From contig OW051471.1 of assembly GCA_932521025.1 (NCBI GenBank), positions 6,386,001-6,450,000 of the forward strand: a stretch of 64,000 nucleotides of DNA. The letters are read 5' to 3'. Source of the DNA: Oscheius onirici (lineage: Eukaryota; Nematoda; Chromadorea; Rhabditida; Rhabditidae). A program made the translations under genes and the position numbers. This document shows, one piece after another, positions 22,801 through 33,915 of the stretch. Each line of letters starts with the position of its first letter. Position 1 is the stretch's first letter. The notes beneath the pieces are model-generated. The model was given only the letters and a program-made list of their open reading frames with translations. It was not told the DNA's origin and did no database searches.

Positions 22801-24350
22801 CAATGTCCTATCCTTCGTCTCTCGTACAGTCAAAACACCGTACACAAGAATGTTCGATTAAGTTACTTCATGCTCTTCGTAACTCTTCTTCTTTGAACAG
22901 CGCAAGTGTTTTGCTCATCAGCTGTTTTCGGGGCGCCCGCCACTATTATTGAAATATTGTTATGGTCCTCCTTTGAGATATTCCGGAGCGTCGACTCTCA
23001 TTGAATTTCCAAGTTTGCTTTCCAGATTGACAAACATATTATCTCCTCTCTACTACGGTTACTATGAATAATCTTGTTTTCCATCAAAACCATCCAAATA
23101 ACACAGACTGATCATTCTTCCAGTTCTCACCATTTGCCTCGAGTTCTTTTCGGTTCCTGCTGACTAGATGCACACGTTGTGAGTCACGCTCTTTACACTT
23201 TTCTGAATAGAGACATTCCGGAAAAACGAGGTCATTTTGCCCGTGAGAACGGAATCTATAGAACTAAAAGACTGCTATTCAATCAAATATGACAGTCGGC
23301 TGTCTATCAGATCCTGGTTTCGCTCTTTCCTGCCTGGGTCCAGGCTGCGCCCAAGGGAAAGACCCGAAAAGATCAGAGACGCAGGGTGGGCTGTCGGTCC
23401 ACGCACCGGCGGTTCGACCACTTTCTTTGCCACCACAATTCTGTATACTGTAATGCTATGGAACCGTTCAGACCATAGAGAAACCAACTCTTGAGACCAT
23501 TGAACAAATCTTCCTTTTTTACTTTTGTATTTTAGAAGCCGCTATTGAAATTTGTTCTACTACAAAACTTCTTGAGACTTCCAAGCTTTTTCCCTATTAC
23601 CAGAGGGAGAGACTCGATCCATTCCTCTGAACTGTCTGAAGTCAAAACTACTACTCTCATTTAACTTGTTCAAAAATAATTTTCGGCCAAATACTGGAGC
23701 ATTTTCGCTGATTGGTTCCGGACCTAATTTGCTTTGCCGGGTCCGATTGACGTTTCACGTCTCTCAGTCTTCCACTTTGCAATTTGGAGCATGTATATAA
23801 ATAGAGAAGTGAAAAAAAAACTTTTTCCATTTCAACGAAGTATTAGACGCATTAGAGGTGCTAATAATTACCGAGTGGCGCCTAAAGCGAACAATTTCGA
23901 CATCTTGCACCATTACAAATGCTTGTCTCAAGCAGTTGTTTTCGATGATTCGCGTGAACTTTCGCGAAACAAACAGCGTTCTTCATGGCATCACTTGAAC
24001 CTCGATGTTCTTTCGAATTTTCCTGTTGTTCTCGTCAAGTCATTTCCAATCCAAATGCTTTGCAACGGATACGTTTGTGAAAGTAACCTTGATCAATCAT
24101 GTCTTTTATTCGTCCTATACCTCCCAAAACTGTTTGTCGAAGCAGCAGCGCCTTTGGTCCGATTCTTATCATCGTTTATTTTTTCCAGTCCCATGATAAT
24201 GCTATCTTCCCACCCGTGCTCTTTCTCCTGGGTGGTGCCTGACCATAGGGTGTTTAGCCAGCTCAATCTGGAATTTAGCTGTTTGTTGACGAATATACCA
24301 GTTGGTATTACAAGGAAGCCCAAAGAACAAAGTTGTAAGGTTGAGAAAAA

Positions 24351-24554
24351 ACGTTTGCGACGACGGAATGGGCTCCTCTGGATCAGCGGCGAGTCGTCGG
24401 AAGGCCATACATCAGATGGGAAGACGATCTGAAGAAGGCCTCCGAGAGGATCGGGAGAATCTCGACGACGTGGATGCGACAGGCAAGAGAGGACGGCGAA
24501 GAGTGGAAGGGACCCCATCTAGGAACCCCCTTGATACCGTCAATAAAAATGTAA
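24351..24554 (+). mobile_element. 3'-terminal fragment of a non-LTR retrotransposon
   Basis: One frame reads EWAPLDQRRVVGRPYIRWED and continues with DLKKASERIGRIST then TWMRQAREDGEEWKGPHLG before a stop. The GRP..RW.DDL / W...A.D...W pattern is the usual C-terminal tail of non-LTR retrotransposon ORF2 proteins, downstream of the reverse transcriptase. The segment EW.PL also occurs in the larger element at 49.5-50.7 kb, so the two belong to similar families. No reverse transcriptase domain precedes it here, so this is a 5'-truncated copy. Confidence 0.7.
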
Positions 24555-25369
24555 ATGGAAAAAACGTTTTCAATCAGTAAGCGAGATTTACTTCCCTGAG
24601 GAGTCAAACAAACGTCACTAAATAACTTTATTCGAATACCGTAAGCGGGTGTTGCGTAACGGGTGAGCCCGCGAATTCAATGCGATTTCAATTTCCACCT
24701 TTACACATCTATTTTTATTTATTTTCTGCTCGCCTTCAGCAGAACAGATTATTTTTATTCTCCTGTGTTCGATACCGCGTGTCTCGAACGGTTAGAACCG
24801 GATTCCTCGTCACTAACAGTGCTCTCAAGTTTCTCGCTTATTGAACCAACGAGTGGTTAAACCTACACTCGTTCTTTTATTTTTGCTGCCCTTTTATGTG
24901 GTTATAGAAATATAAAAACATTGGTATTTGAAAATGCTTTTTACAAACTAAATTCAAGTTTCTGCTGCGTAAACAGTTTCTCACGCTGCGTCGTATTTGA
25001 ATGCTCCTGCTTCCCTACCAAGCGGCCAGTTACTGCTTTTGGCGATCGATTATTTCGTTCCTCTATTATCAGCCCCATTCCGTCCCACACTATCGTTACA
25101 CAACACGTTGGCCTTGGTATGTCACTCTTTCTTCCCTACAAACAGTTATGCTCGTATGGAAGCTCCTACTTTATTGTGACGGCTTGTTTAGTCACATCAA
25201 TTCTCCCTTTTTGCTTTTTCACTTTTTCTTCATTTCAATCGACATTTCAGGCGCACTCCATACGTGTATCGGGAGAGTCGACGGGTGAAGAGCTGATTTT
25301 CTTCTTCTCCCGTGCTCCCCGCTTGTTCCTCTCAAAGAGGAGGCGACATTTCACTAAAGAACACATAAC

Positions 25370-27663
25370 ATGGCTTCACCACGCTACGAGGGTTCGCCTG
25401 AGCCTCCCAATCTCCGTGTACAACGGTTTGTTACTTTTACACAACATTTGATTTATTTCGAATTTGATATTGTCTTAAAAGTATGTTTTTAGCCTGGAGT
25501 CTTCGGGAGATGCGGATGCCGAGAGCGTGGTGATGGTCAAACTCACCGATGAGATGTTTTCCGCCCTCGTAGCTGCGTCGAAGAAGCACTCGGGAAAGTT
25601 GCAATTGCGAGTTGACAGCAAGGTATTCATTGGGTTGAATTTTCTAATCTGTTTACAGGGAGGAACATTCGATCTTGGTTCCTATGGAGTTTTCCACTTC
25701 CAGTCACAAATGCTCAATGGAGAGACTGACACCGTCTCAGAAGATAGTGCGAATCAGAAATATCATATGACTGGTTCATATCGAACTAAATATCAGGTTT
25801 ATCTGTTTATGCTTACAATTTCAACGGACAATTTAGATTCAAGCTACTGATAAATCTTTTGCGGATACACGAGAAAAGGCTCAAAAGTTGATGGAAGAAG
25901 AAAAAAGTCGTGGAACTAAAGAGGCAAACACTCGATTAACAAAGAATATCGCTCCACGAATAGGATCAGCTTCTTCGTCACGGCATGCTTCTCCATTGCT
26001 GGCCAAAACGGATCCTAATAGCAAAATCAGTCCAAACAAGGTTGGTATCTTTGTTTTTGATCCATTATTCGCTCGAATTCCTTTCCATTCGTTGTTTTCG
26101 GGATCTAGTTAAACAGATAACGCGACTGAAAACGGAACCGGTTCCCGCGATCAATTTTTCTGACCACCACTGTAGCATGTGTTGCTAATAAGAAACCGAG
26201 AGCTATTCTGGGCGAACAGAATAATTTTTTTCCTTTCAGTTCTCCAATTCGACGGGTATCAATGGAGTATCAAATAACGGTAAGCTATTTTGTTCAGCAT
26301 AATTGACCAGAAAAGTTTATATTATGTCGAAAAAAAACTTTTAGGGTCTAATAGACAAATCGTGGATCCATTGGCGGGTGAACTTCGGAAGAAGAAGATA
26401 CGGACAAGAGTTGTGCATTTGATTGTCACGGGCAAATATTCATCGGTTGATGAGGTAAGATTGTTCCAATTATTTTAGTTAGTCGTCTCAGATCTCACAC
26501 CAACTTCGCAAGGAAGGTGTAAACGAGGACGACGGCTGGATCAGAAAAGTAGAAGAAATCTCCAATGAGGTGTCCGAACGTTCGAACAACAAATTGTTTC
26601 TGAAGCCGACGTGCTATCCAGAAATTGATCCGAGATGGGCATGGTTCAATCGAGAAGAAAAGGAGGCTGTTCGAAGGATGTTGGCCAGTACCAGTTCAAA
26701 ACAACAACATATCTCGTCCGCCTTCGCTCCGATGAGGAAAAAGGGAATCGAAAGAATGCAAGCACCAACACATGGCATTACTGTCAGTCCAGAAGTGATT
26801 CCAACACCGCCTGCTTCACGACCAGCCTCTGGAGACGGAAGTGCCAAGAGCAAGTCGATCTCTCCCCCAGTTCAAAAGACCACGCCTGTTCTGTTGAGTC
26901 CATCGTATGTTCCTTTTTTGGAGTTTAAGAACATGACTTATTTAGACCTCGAGCAGATTTGGTGGAATATCCTTCAACGATTATCAGCAACAAGAGAACA
27001 GCTCATGTTCCAAGCAGCGGAGCAGTCACAGCCAAGCGACCACGACAAGAAAGCAACAGTCCTCCTGAAGATCCTACTAACTCGACTACTAGTCTCTCGG
27101 TTCCCAAGGTACTATCTTTATTTTTTCGTACTGTTTTTGTTCTAGAAGCAACCAGTTCTACTTCGAGGAAGTGGAGGCAGCACGACATCGTCTCGATTGT
27201 CCTCTCCGTGCAGCCTATCGTCTCCTCAGAATCCATCCTGCGACTGGGAGAAGAAGTTCCCTGAGGTATGGCTATATCTTGGCAAGTTCAATTTCGAATT
27301 CCAGATAAAATCGGTGGCCGAAGCAGAGAAGTACTTCAACATGTTTCACAGCGACTATCCCACCTATATGGAGTGTTTCCGACAACTACATCAAGTGGCT
27401 CAAGAATTTCGCGATTTTGAAGAAAAACTCAAAAAAGTCGGAAGAAACTCGAAGGAGAGCTTGGAAATCGAGCGCGATATTCAAAAACGATTTGCCCGTT
27501 TTGAGAAAAATGACACCTTCTTAAAGGTTCTTTCTAGTTTTTTTTTCATTGAAAGTACTTTCAGTCTCGACAGCAACACGCCGATCTTCGATCCAAATTG
27601 ACTGTTTTGAAGCAACGTATATCTGACTGGGAGCGATCTCAAGACAGCCAAGCAATATTCTGA
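25370..27663 (+). CDS. ell-1: RNA polymerase II elongation factor ELL
   Basis: Multi-exon gene. N-terminal ELL domain: VKLTDEMFSALVAASKKHSG, FDLGSYGVFHFQSQM, then QATDKSFADTREKAQKLMEE, the segment that aligns with ATDDSYQKARQSMAQAEEE of human ELL. A winged-helix-like part follows (RTRVVHLIVTGKYSSVDE, KEGVNEDDGWIRKVEEISNE, and YPEIDPRWAWF near LYKDVQKDWPGY of ELL). A Ser/Pro/Thr-rich linker leads to the C-terminal occludin/ELL homology domain (KSVAEAEKYFNMFHSDYPTY, FRDFEEKLKKVG, KRFARFEKNDTFLK, LKQRISDWE). ELL is the elongation factor of the super elongation and little elongation complexes, and suppresses pausing by RNA polymerase II in the nucleus. Start chosen at the first in-frame ATG at 25370; exon 1 ends at 25430. 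ELL domain, linker and occludin domain are all present, so the gene looks intact. Confidence 0.9.
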
Positions 27664-28308
27664 AGTGTCGTCCCTTATTAGTCATATTGTTCCCATGTCG
27701 GGTCCCCATAGGGTATCGTTAGCGCCTTGCTTACAGTCAGAATCCAAGTAGAAATATTTTACGGGTAAAATACCTGTGTATTCGTCTCATGTAAAAAGAA
27801 AATCTCCAAAAATTACCTAGTCTGCTTCTGTTAGTCCGTTTCAAATGGGTAGTCTCCGGTCCCTCTGTCCTTTCCCCTGGGTTGTGCCGTTCCGCTCAGC
27901 TTGCCTCGCCTATTTTCTTTGTATTTTACGATCAGCTGAATATTGTGTGATACAAAGCTTGGGTACCATTCCTGTTGTAGCTGTGCTCACCAGATTCCTT
28001 ATCATTTCTTCTTAGTCGCACCCAGCCCAATTTTTTACGAGTTTTATCGAACCAGTCATTTCAAGTTCTGTTATAAACTACTCGTTGTTCTTCGTTATTT
28101 CAGCAGATAGATTTCCATATAGAAGGTAACTTTATTAACGTTGTTGGCAACATATCGTTAGCATGGAATATTTGTACAGAGACAGGTTAAAGCTGTGCTG
28201 TAGTATTCTACAGACATGATTTTGGCGTGGCCGCGTGACCCATAATAAAATGACATGCGAAGCGAAACCAGAATGGCAATGTTAAAGGATCCCAGAAGAA
28301 TAGTGAAC
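27664..28308. other. Intergenic region between convergent genes
   Basis: 645 bases holding the 3' flanks of ELL and of the minus-strand membrane protein. No coding frame or repeat recognised. Confidence 0.5.
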
Positions 28309-29211
28309 TTAGACGAGAAGAGACTTCTTTTCATTCACGGTAGTGTAGTTGGAGACGGGACGGTAGCTAAAAAATAAGAAAAAATATTGAGGAAATATAG
28401 GAAAAAAAATCTCGACACTACGACAGTTTCTTACCTACAGCCGCGTCAAATGGTCACGTTTACCTAGAACTTCGTTTCAAACTTGTTGTTTAGCTCTAGT
28501 CAAGAAAAAGAAATGAGTATTTACCGTAGGTTCCGTGTCATCAAAGAACTGCCGCTCCCAATCCACATTCTCCCCTGGCCCAACCGAATCTAATCCACCA
28601 ACAGTCGGTCGTTCTCTATTGTTCATAGGGACATACGAAGCAGCTGTTCGAACAGGTCCTGCTCCTGACTGTTGTGAAGCTGCCAGTCTCCATCGAGCGC
28701 TACCGCCGATGAGGTCAGTGCGTCTAATAAAGGGAAATTCAAAACTTTCGTAAATATGTTTGGAAATGTCGATAACAGCAAAAAAAATCTTCAACGTACG
28801 TTTTTCTGTTGGACACGATGACCTTCACAACCAATGCTACAGCTACCAGGAAGAAGACACACGTCAAGAAGAACAAGGCAACCGGGCTATTTTCTTCGGG
28901 TGCAATGGTGGAACCATGGCTGGAAGTGACCATGTAAAGGGTTGTACTGCTGGCGTTATGAGGCAAACCAGTGGTGGTAATCTGAAAAATAGCATGGAAT
29001 CAAAATGCAACAACTGACTTCGACAACTGAGGACTTGGTAGTAGTCGAAACAGCTGTGCTCAAAATTTTGGAAAAACCGGTGGTGAGCCACGAACCGTCC
29101 AGAAGAGTTGTGTTGAGCCTAGGATAATGTTCAAAAGTGAAATAAAGAAACATACAAATTAGTATCGGAAACCGCTGTCATATTAGTGGCATCGGAGACA
29201 TTATTAGTCAT
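28309..29211 (-). CDS. Type I single-pass membrane protein with Ser/Thr-rich ectodomain
   Basis: Begins MTNNVSDATNMTAVSDTN at 29211 and passes through a Thr/Ser-rich region with several N-glycosylation sequons (for example NNV, NMT and NTT areas). It continues to ENSPVALFFLTCVFFLVAVA, a clear membrane helix, then VKVIVSNRKT and a cytoplasmic tail with RTDLIGGSARWRL and the acidic VDWERQFFDDTE. No signal peptide is seen at the start, so an upstream exon may be missing. The last exon is ambiguous: one option ends YRPVSNYTTVNEKKSLLV (stop at 28309), but the reading phase from the preceding exon does not fit cleanly, and shorter ends near 28440-28500 are possible. No family recognised. It lies 242 bases downstream of the CapZ-alpha gene on the same strand. 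Confidence 0.6.
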
Positions 29212-29453
29212 CTGGAACGGTTACGTGAAAAGTGTTAACGGTACATACAGAGGTAAGAGGTGCACATCACACAGTAAGGCAAGAAAAATGTCAAATTGGC
29301 AAAATTCATTATACAGATTGGCTCAATAAATATCGTATTCACATATTTCCAAGCAGCAGACAGAATAGAAGGCTTGAAAATGAAATAAAGTTGACAAACA
29401 TGGAAAAGGTTGAGTAAAGCAGGTTAGCATGTTCTAGACAAGAGTTGGGGTCG

Positions 29454-30504
29454 TTATGACTTCATTTCCTGGCCAATACGATAGGACTGAACCTAAGATT
29501 AAAAAAAAAAGTTGGAAAAGGAATCAATCGAACCTTATTCCAGTCCATTTTGCTACCAGTGACAGGCAGTTGTCTTCTCAGAGCCTTGAACGTGACACCT
29601 GACATGGTGGCGTAACTTTCGTGAACAGCCTGCTGATATTTGGCTTCTTCGGTACAAATAACGTTTATCGCCTCCTTGACAGTCTTATCAAGATCACTCT
29701 GAAAAAATATTATAAAATAAATTTCAATCGTACCGAAACGTTCAATTTGACTGAAAAGTCTTTCTCCGAGAAAAGCTGCACATTTCCGTCTTCGAAGTAG
29801 TGAATCTGGGCACGAACTTTCCCCGTCATTTCCTGGGATCCCATCTTTCCTTCACCAATTGGTACGGTCCATTCTGATCTCCATCGTCCGTTACTGAAAT
29901 AATGTTAGAGATAAAAGGAGAATCATACCAATAATTCTTGTTCTGGAAGAGATGGGACTCGATGCAGATGACTAGACCAGTTTTGGCAGCAAAGACACAT
30001 CCTGTTCCAGTCTTGTTAAAATGGTTGTCAATGTAGACATCAAGCTCAGTTTGAAGGTGACTTCTCCACTTTTCTGTAGTGGAATCTCCTTGGTAAGGTT
30101 GGATGTCACTGGCTTCTTTGCGAAGATGATCGTATTTGAAGCTTTTCTTCGCATTATCGTCAAAGAAGCGGCCATTACCCAATTCGTTGTAATGTGTGAT
30201 CAACGTCTCCAACAAAACAATTAGGTCATTCAAAAAAAAAAAATTAACCTGTCTATCGGTTCCGTCAAGTTTGACGGGGACAAACTGCTTCATGTTGTAC
30301 TGCGCAATAGTTGGTCCACAGCCTTCCTTGATGAGAGCGTCATTGTTAACCAGCATTCGGACCGAGTTGAATACCTAAAATCACGTTGTCATTTGAACTA
30401 ACACAAAAAAATGCCTCGTTGAATTCTCCGGGAGGAGCATGTTGTAGAAAATCCGAAGCGATCCTGGTCTTCTCGCTATCAGGAAGCCCGGTTTCTCCAG
30501 CCAT
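29454..30504 (-). CDS. cap-1: F-actin capping protein subunit alpha
   Basis: The ATG at 30504 gives [20 protein letters not shown], then [113 protein letters not shown] and the end [16 protein letters not shown]. Every block aligns with CapZ alpha ([50 protein letters not shown]), and the length is close to the usual 280-290 residues. The protein forms a heterodimer with CapZ beta that caps barbed ends of actin filaments. The last exon is joined by a short intron ending TTTTAATCTTAG. The gene is divergent from MRPL1 with 513 bases between the starts. Confidence 0.95.
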
Positions 30505-31017
30505 TCTAAAAATTACAATTAGCTATGCACATAGAGTTGAGAACAAGAATGTGGATCAGGACATTCGATATCTACGTGCAATCCGAGAAAACTTTTGGGC
30601 GCGTCACTTTTTATTCCTTTCGTTCTAGAAGTTTTGTTCGTTTTGCTCGGGGTTACAATAAAGTATAGAAAAAAGATTGCTTCCAAACAAAGAAAGATAA
30701 ATAGCGAGTCGATGACTTGCTCTTGCAACCAACCGCTCGCTCATTCGTCGTTATGGGACCCATCACCCTATGGATAGACATGACTTGCACCAATGTCACA
30801 ATTTGATGAGCATAAAACAAAAAAGATCAGCTGAATTCGCGTAAAAGTTCCACAAAAAATTTAATGCGAGTGTAAGTTTTGGCGCGCGTTTTGGATACGC
30901 CAGAATTCGATTTTTTTCCCTATTTTCTTGACAGGGTAACTCTTCTTGTCAAATAAGTTTTTCACCTTTTTTCTCGAAAAAAGCTATGAAAACCAAAGTA
31001 ATACAGTAGTTTAGACA
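30505..31017. other. Shared upstream region of cap-1 and MRPL1
   Basis: 513 bases between two divergent start codons, so it should hold both promoters. AT-rich towards the MRPL1 side. I see no TATA box and no repeat. Confidence 0.4.
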
Positions 31018-32426
31018 ATGTTCTCGTTACTAAGAGGCTTTTCTCAGCCTAGTGTTGTCGCTGTTGAACTCTTACGCCCAGCTGGAAACGATATCCTGCA
31101 ATATCGCGGTTAGTGTTTGATACTTTTTTTAATTGTTTTTCTTTGAGGACGAAAAAGAGCTCTGAAGCAGACGCTAACTCGTCAACAAAAGCTTGAAAGG
31201 CGATTGAAGCGAGAGGAGAGGGAAGCAGCACGCAAACAGTACACGTTTATGGAAAGAATCAACATCAAACGAATGAAAACCTTGTGAGCTCTTCGTTCGT
31301 TTAATTATCGTTAATCGTGTTCAGATTGTCGCCTTCTCAGCAGTTTCCTGGCCGATACACAGCCGATGAGGAAGCCACTCTTCCAGAAAAGCCGCTGACT
31401 AACATTTTTATAAGGTTTTTTTTCCCATGAATTTGGTTAGAATACCTTTTTCAGATCGTCTGTAAAGACTCAATTTTACACTGTAGCCAAAGCCCTGAAA
31501 ATGCATCGAGAGCTCCAGGATCCGGCTATTTATAACACTCCAAATGCTACTCTGCGGCTGAGACTGGAGTTGAACATGGGAACTGAACGACAGGTATCTA
31601 TCCATTTTTTTTTCAAATCCGAAATTTTTTTTAGACAAAAATGGTAACCAATTCGGATGAAATTGTACCTGTTCCATTCCCATTTGCCCACAGTGAAAAA
31701 CGATCGATTCTGGCATTCGTCAACGATCCAAAACTTCAAGATTTAGCCATAGAAAGTGGCGCCGAAATGGCTTTAGGACAAGATGTCATTAAAAAAGTTG
31801 GTCTGATTTTTAAATTTTGAACTTGGTGTTCAGATAGTCAAAGGTCAACTGCGAACCGATGACTACGACTTCTGCATTGCTCATATAGATATGGCGTCGT
31901 ATATTTTGCCATTGCGTGGAATTTTGAAGACTCGCTTTCCAACACGGAACAACGGCGGTTTGGGAGAGGATATTCCGAATCTGGTTGAAAAGTTTAAAAA
32001 CGGAGTGAAGCTGAGCATCAAGGGAGATCCAGTCTATCCAACTTGGGGATTGAGTGATTGTGTTATTGGAAGAGTGAGCTTCTGTTCTCAAAAAGCAACA
32101 TTTACAATTTCAGCTGAACATGCCTGATGAAGAGATTGAAGCTAACATCGGCAGTATAATCAAAGCGGCTTGTTCTCATAGAAATGCCGCTCTTGGCTCC
32201 TTTATCAACAGGTGCAAACTTTCTTTCAAATTTTAAGTTTTGTTCCAGAGCTCTCCTTATGACGATCCCGGGAGATGCCCATTTTGCGATCAACATAGAG
32301 CAATGGCTCCCAGTGGCCAGTGAAGAAGAAATCGAAAAACTCGAGAAGAGACGGAACAAAAAGGGGAAGAAAAAGGAGGAGAAGAAGTCTGAAGACGATG
32401 AAGAAGCTCTCGCTGCAACTGCCTAA
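31018..32426 (+). CDS. mrpl-1: Mitochondrial large-subunit ribosomal protein L1 (uL1m)
   Basis: Begins MFSLLRGFSQPSVVAVELLR with an Arg-containing, acid-poor N-terminus that fits a mitochondrial import signal. The L1 core follows: EIVPVPFPFAHSEKRSILAF, IESGAEMALGQDVIKKIVKG, CIAHIDMASYILPLRGILKT, FPTRNNGGLGEDIPNLVEKF, GDPVYPTWGLSDCVIGRLNM and NIGSIIKAACSHRNAALGSF. The end is a Lys/Glu-rich tail (EKRRNKKGKKKEEKKSEDDE). The protein forms the L1 stalk of the mitochondrial ribosome. It is the first of three closely spaced plus-strand genes (231 bases to the next ATG). Confidence 0.9.
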
Positions 32427-32657
32427 CCAGTTTGTTTCTAGGTTTCCGATAGATGTAGTTGTTTATTTTCGTTGTTATTTTATAAATTCTTGTTATTTGC
32501 GTTTTAAGTTTTATTGTCGTCTATAAAAGCTACTTTTATGATGCACTTTTGTACAAGTAACTGCAAATCTTTTCAAAAAGGTAACTTGTGAAAAACTATC
32601 AAAGGTGACAACTTTTCGTCTAGTACTGTGTTGGGCTGAAATCTACTCTCCGTCAGA

Positions 32658-33695
32658 ATGGCTGCCTGTAAGTATCTCTACAACACGTGTTCAGTTTTCA
32701 GTGCCAACGGAGCAGTGGAAAAAGGGTAAAACGGAGCTGGTGCTAACGAAGAAGAATCCAGTCATAGCAGTCGACGTGAAGGAGGGACGCGTAACGAATG
32801 TATTCCCCTGTTCGGATCTTGTCGGTAGGTCGAAAACTTGGAAACACCTTTTGCCGAATTTAGGTCACATCTACACGGGCGACTGGATAGAGTCTGTGAA
32901 CAAGGAAAAAGTGCTCACTACAGCCGATCTGACAAAGGAAATTCTGAAATGCATGCCGGGCAAGATTACAATCGAATATCGTCGCCATGAACACTGTACT
33001 TTCAATCTGAAACCGCTGCAATTGACGAAGCCAGGAGTCGAAGTTCGAGATTCTGTGGAGAAGTAGAGGAACTCCCATCGGTCTTCTCATTCATCGCGAC
33101 TTTTCGGGACGAGTTGTGGTGACTATGGTCGAGTCTGGTTCCACGGCTTCGAAAGTCATCAGACCGGGAGATTCTGCTGAAAGTGAACCAGAAGGAAGTG
33201 ACAGACAGAGACCAATCGAGAAAATTCATCATGGAATCAATCAATCTTTCCAAAAAGGTCTGTTTGACACAGGAAAGACAGCGTCTTGAACCGACTTCTG
33301 CCACTTCTCTCATGGCTCCTCCGCCTTCTGTACCCGAAAAAGAGCAGAAAAGCGACGAATACACTCCTACGACCTATGGTCTCGCTCCTTCTGCTCCTAT
33401 TGGTCCAGTCAAACAGCCGCCTGTCAACAGAAGTCTCGACGGTCAGCTGCCAACAGATGTTCTGGAGATCATGGCCAAAAACCAGAACTTTTTCAAGATG
33501 GATCCTCCCAATGGTACAGCTCTGAAGAAACTCCGTAGCCAGCCGATCGGACATCTGGAAGTGACTCAGGACAAACCCGAAGAGTCCGTCCGACCCGTCC
33601 ACCAAACCCCTCAAACCTACTCCAAAACGTGTCGGATCCTAAACGCAGTGCTAATTCCGAATAAAGATAATATCTCGGAAGTTTTTGATAGTTGA
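32658..33695 (+). CDS. Two-PDZ-domain protein, reading frame broken twice
   Basis: The ATG at 32658 (MAA, exon 32658-32667) joins LPTEQWKKGKTELVLTKKNP after a 34-base intron. PDZ 1 includes GHIYTGDWIESVNKEKVLT and ITIEYRRHEHCTFNLKPLQL. PDZ 2 includes GTPIGLLIHRDFSGRVVVTM, ESGSTASKVIRPGD and ILLKVNQKEVTDRD, but the three pieces lie in three successive frames. The frame changes near 33045-33070, just before an in-frame TAG at 33064-33066, and again near 33170. No intron explains either change. The remainder (SATSLMAPPPSVPEKEQKSD to the stop) is Pro/Ser-rich and open. Either these are two sequencing or assembly indels in a real gene, or the gene is decaying; the long conserved-looking frames on both sides favour errors. 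PDZ domains bind C-terminal peptides, and this two-PDZ layout resembles nematode PDZ proteins. Confidence 0.65.
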
Positions 33696-33915
33696 TCAAC
33701 ACGCAGTGTCATTTGGAGTGGGTCCCGCCCGGAATCTCGAAGAGTGTTTTAATAAGACTGCGCCAATGAATAGAAAATATATTTTTTTCTAGTCGGTCCG
33801 GCCAAAGTTACAGAGCGGTCTGCTGATAAGAGAGCCTATCAGTCAATCATTGGAAGCATTTTTCTTTGGCAATGCCCCTTCTTCATCTATTTTTCCATTA
33901 AAGTTGTCCTTTTAG

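Larger units (their letters stand above)
19215..25369. other. 6.2-kb region without a supported protein gene
   Basis: Base composition is mixed with many pyrimidine-rich tracts. I found no splice-consistent coding series and no tRNA fold. Things that can be pointed to are the TATA box at 19868, a perfect CRE palindrome TGACGTCA at 20958-20965, and a retrotransposon 3' fragment at 24351-24554. Parts may be 5' untranslated exons and introns of ELL or a long non-coding transcript. Confidence 0.5.

Noticed and set aside
22507-22845. 112-codon minus frame rich in Arg/Lys
   Set aside because: No homology pattern, no splice context and overlapping open frames on the plus strand; likely chance.
23404-23418. 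GGTTCGACC resembling a tRNA B box
   Set aside because: No A box at the right distance and no acceptor stem could be folded.
23734-24432. 232-codon plus-strand frame
   Set aside because: It overlaps the retrotransposon tail in another frame and shows no motif or signal sequence.
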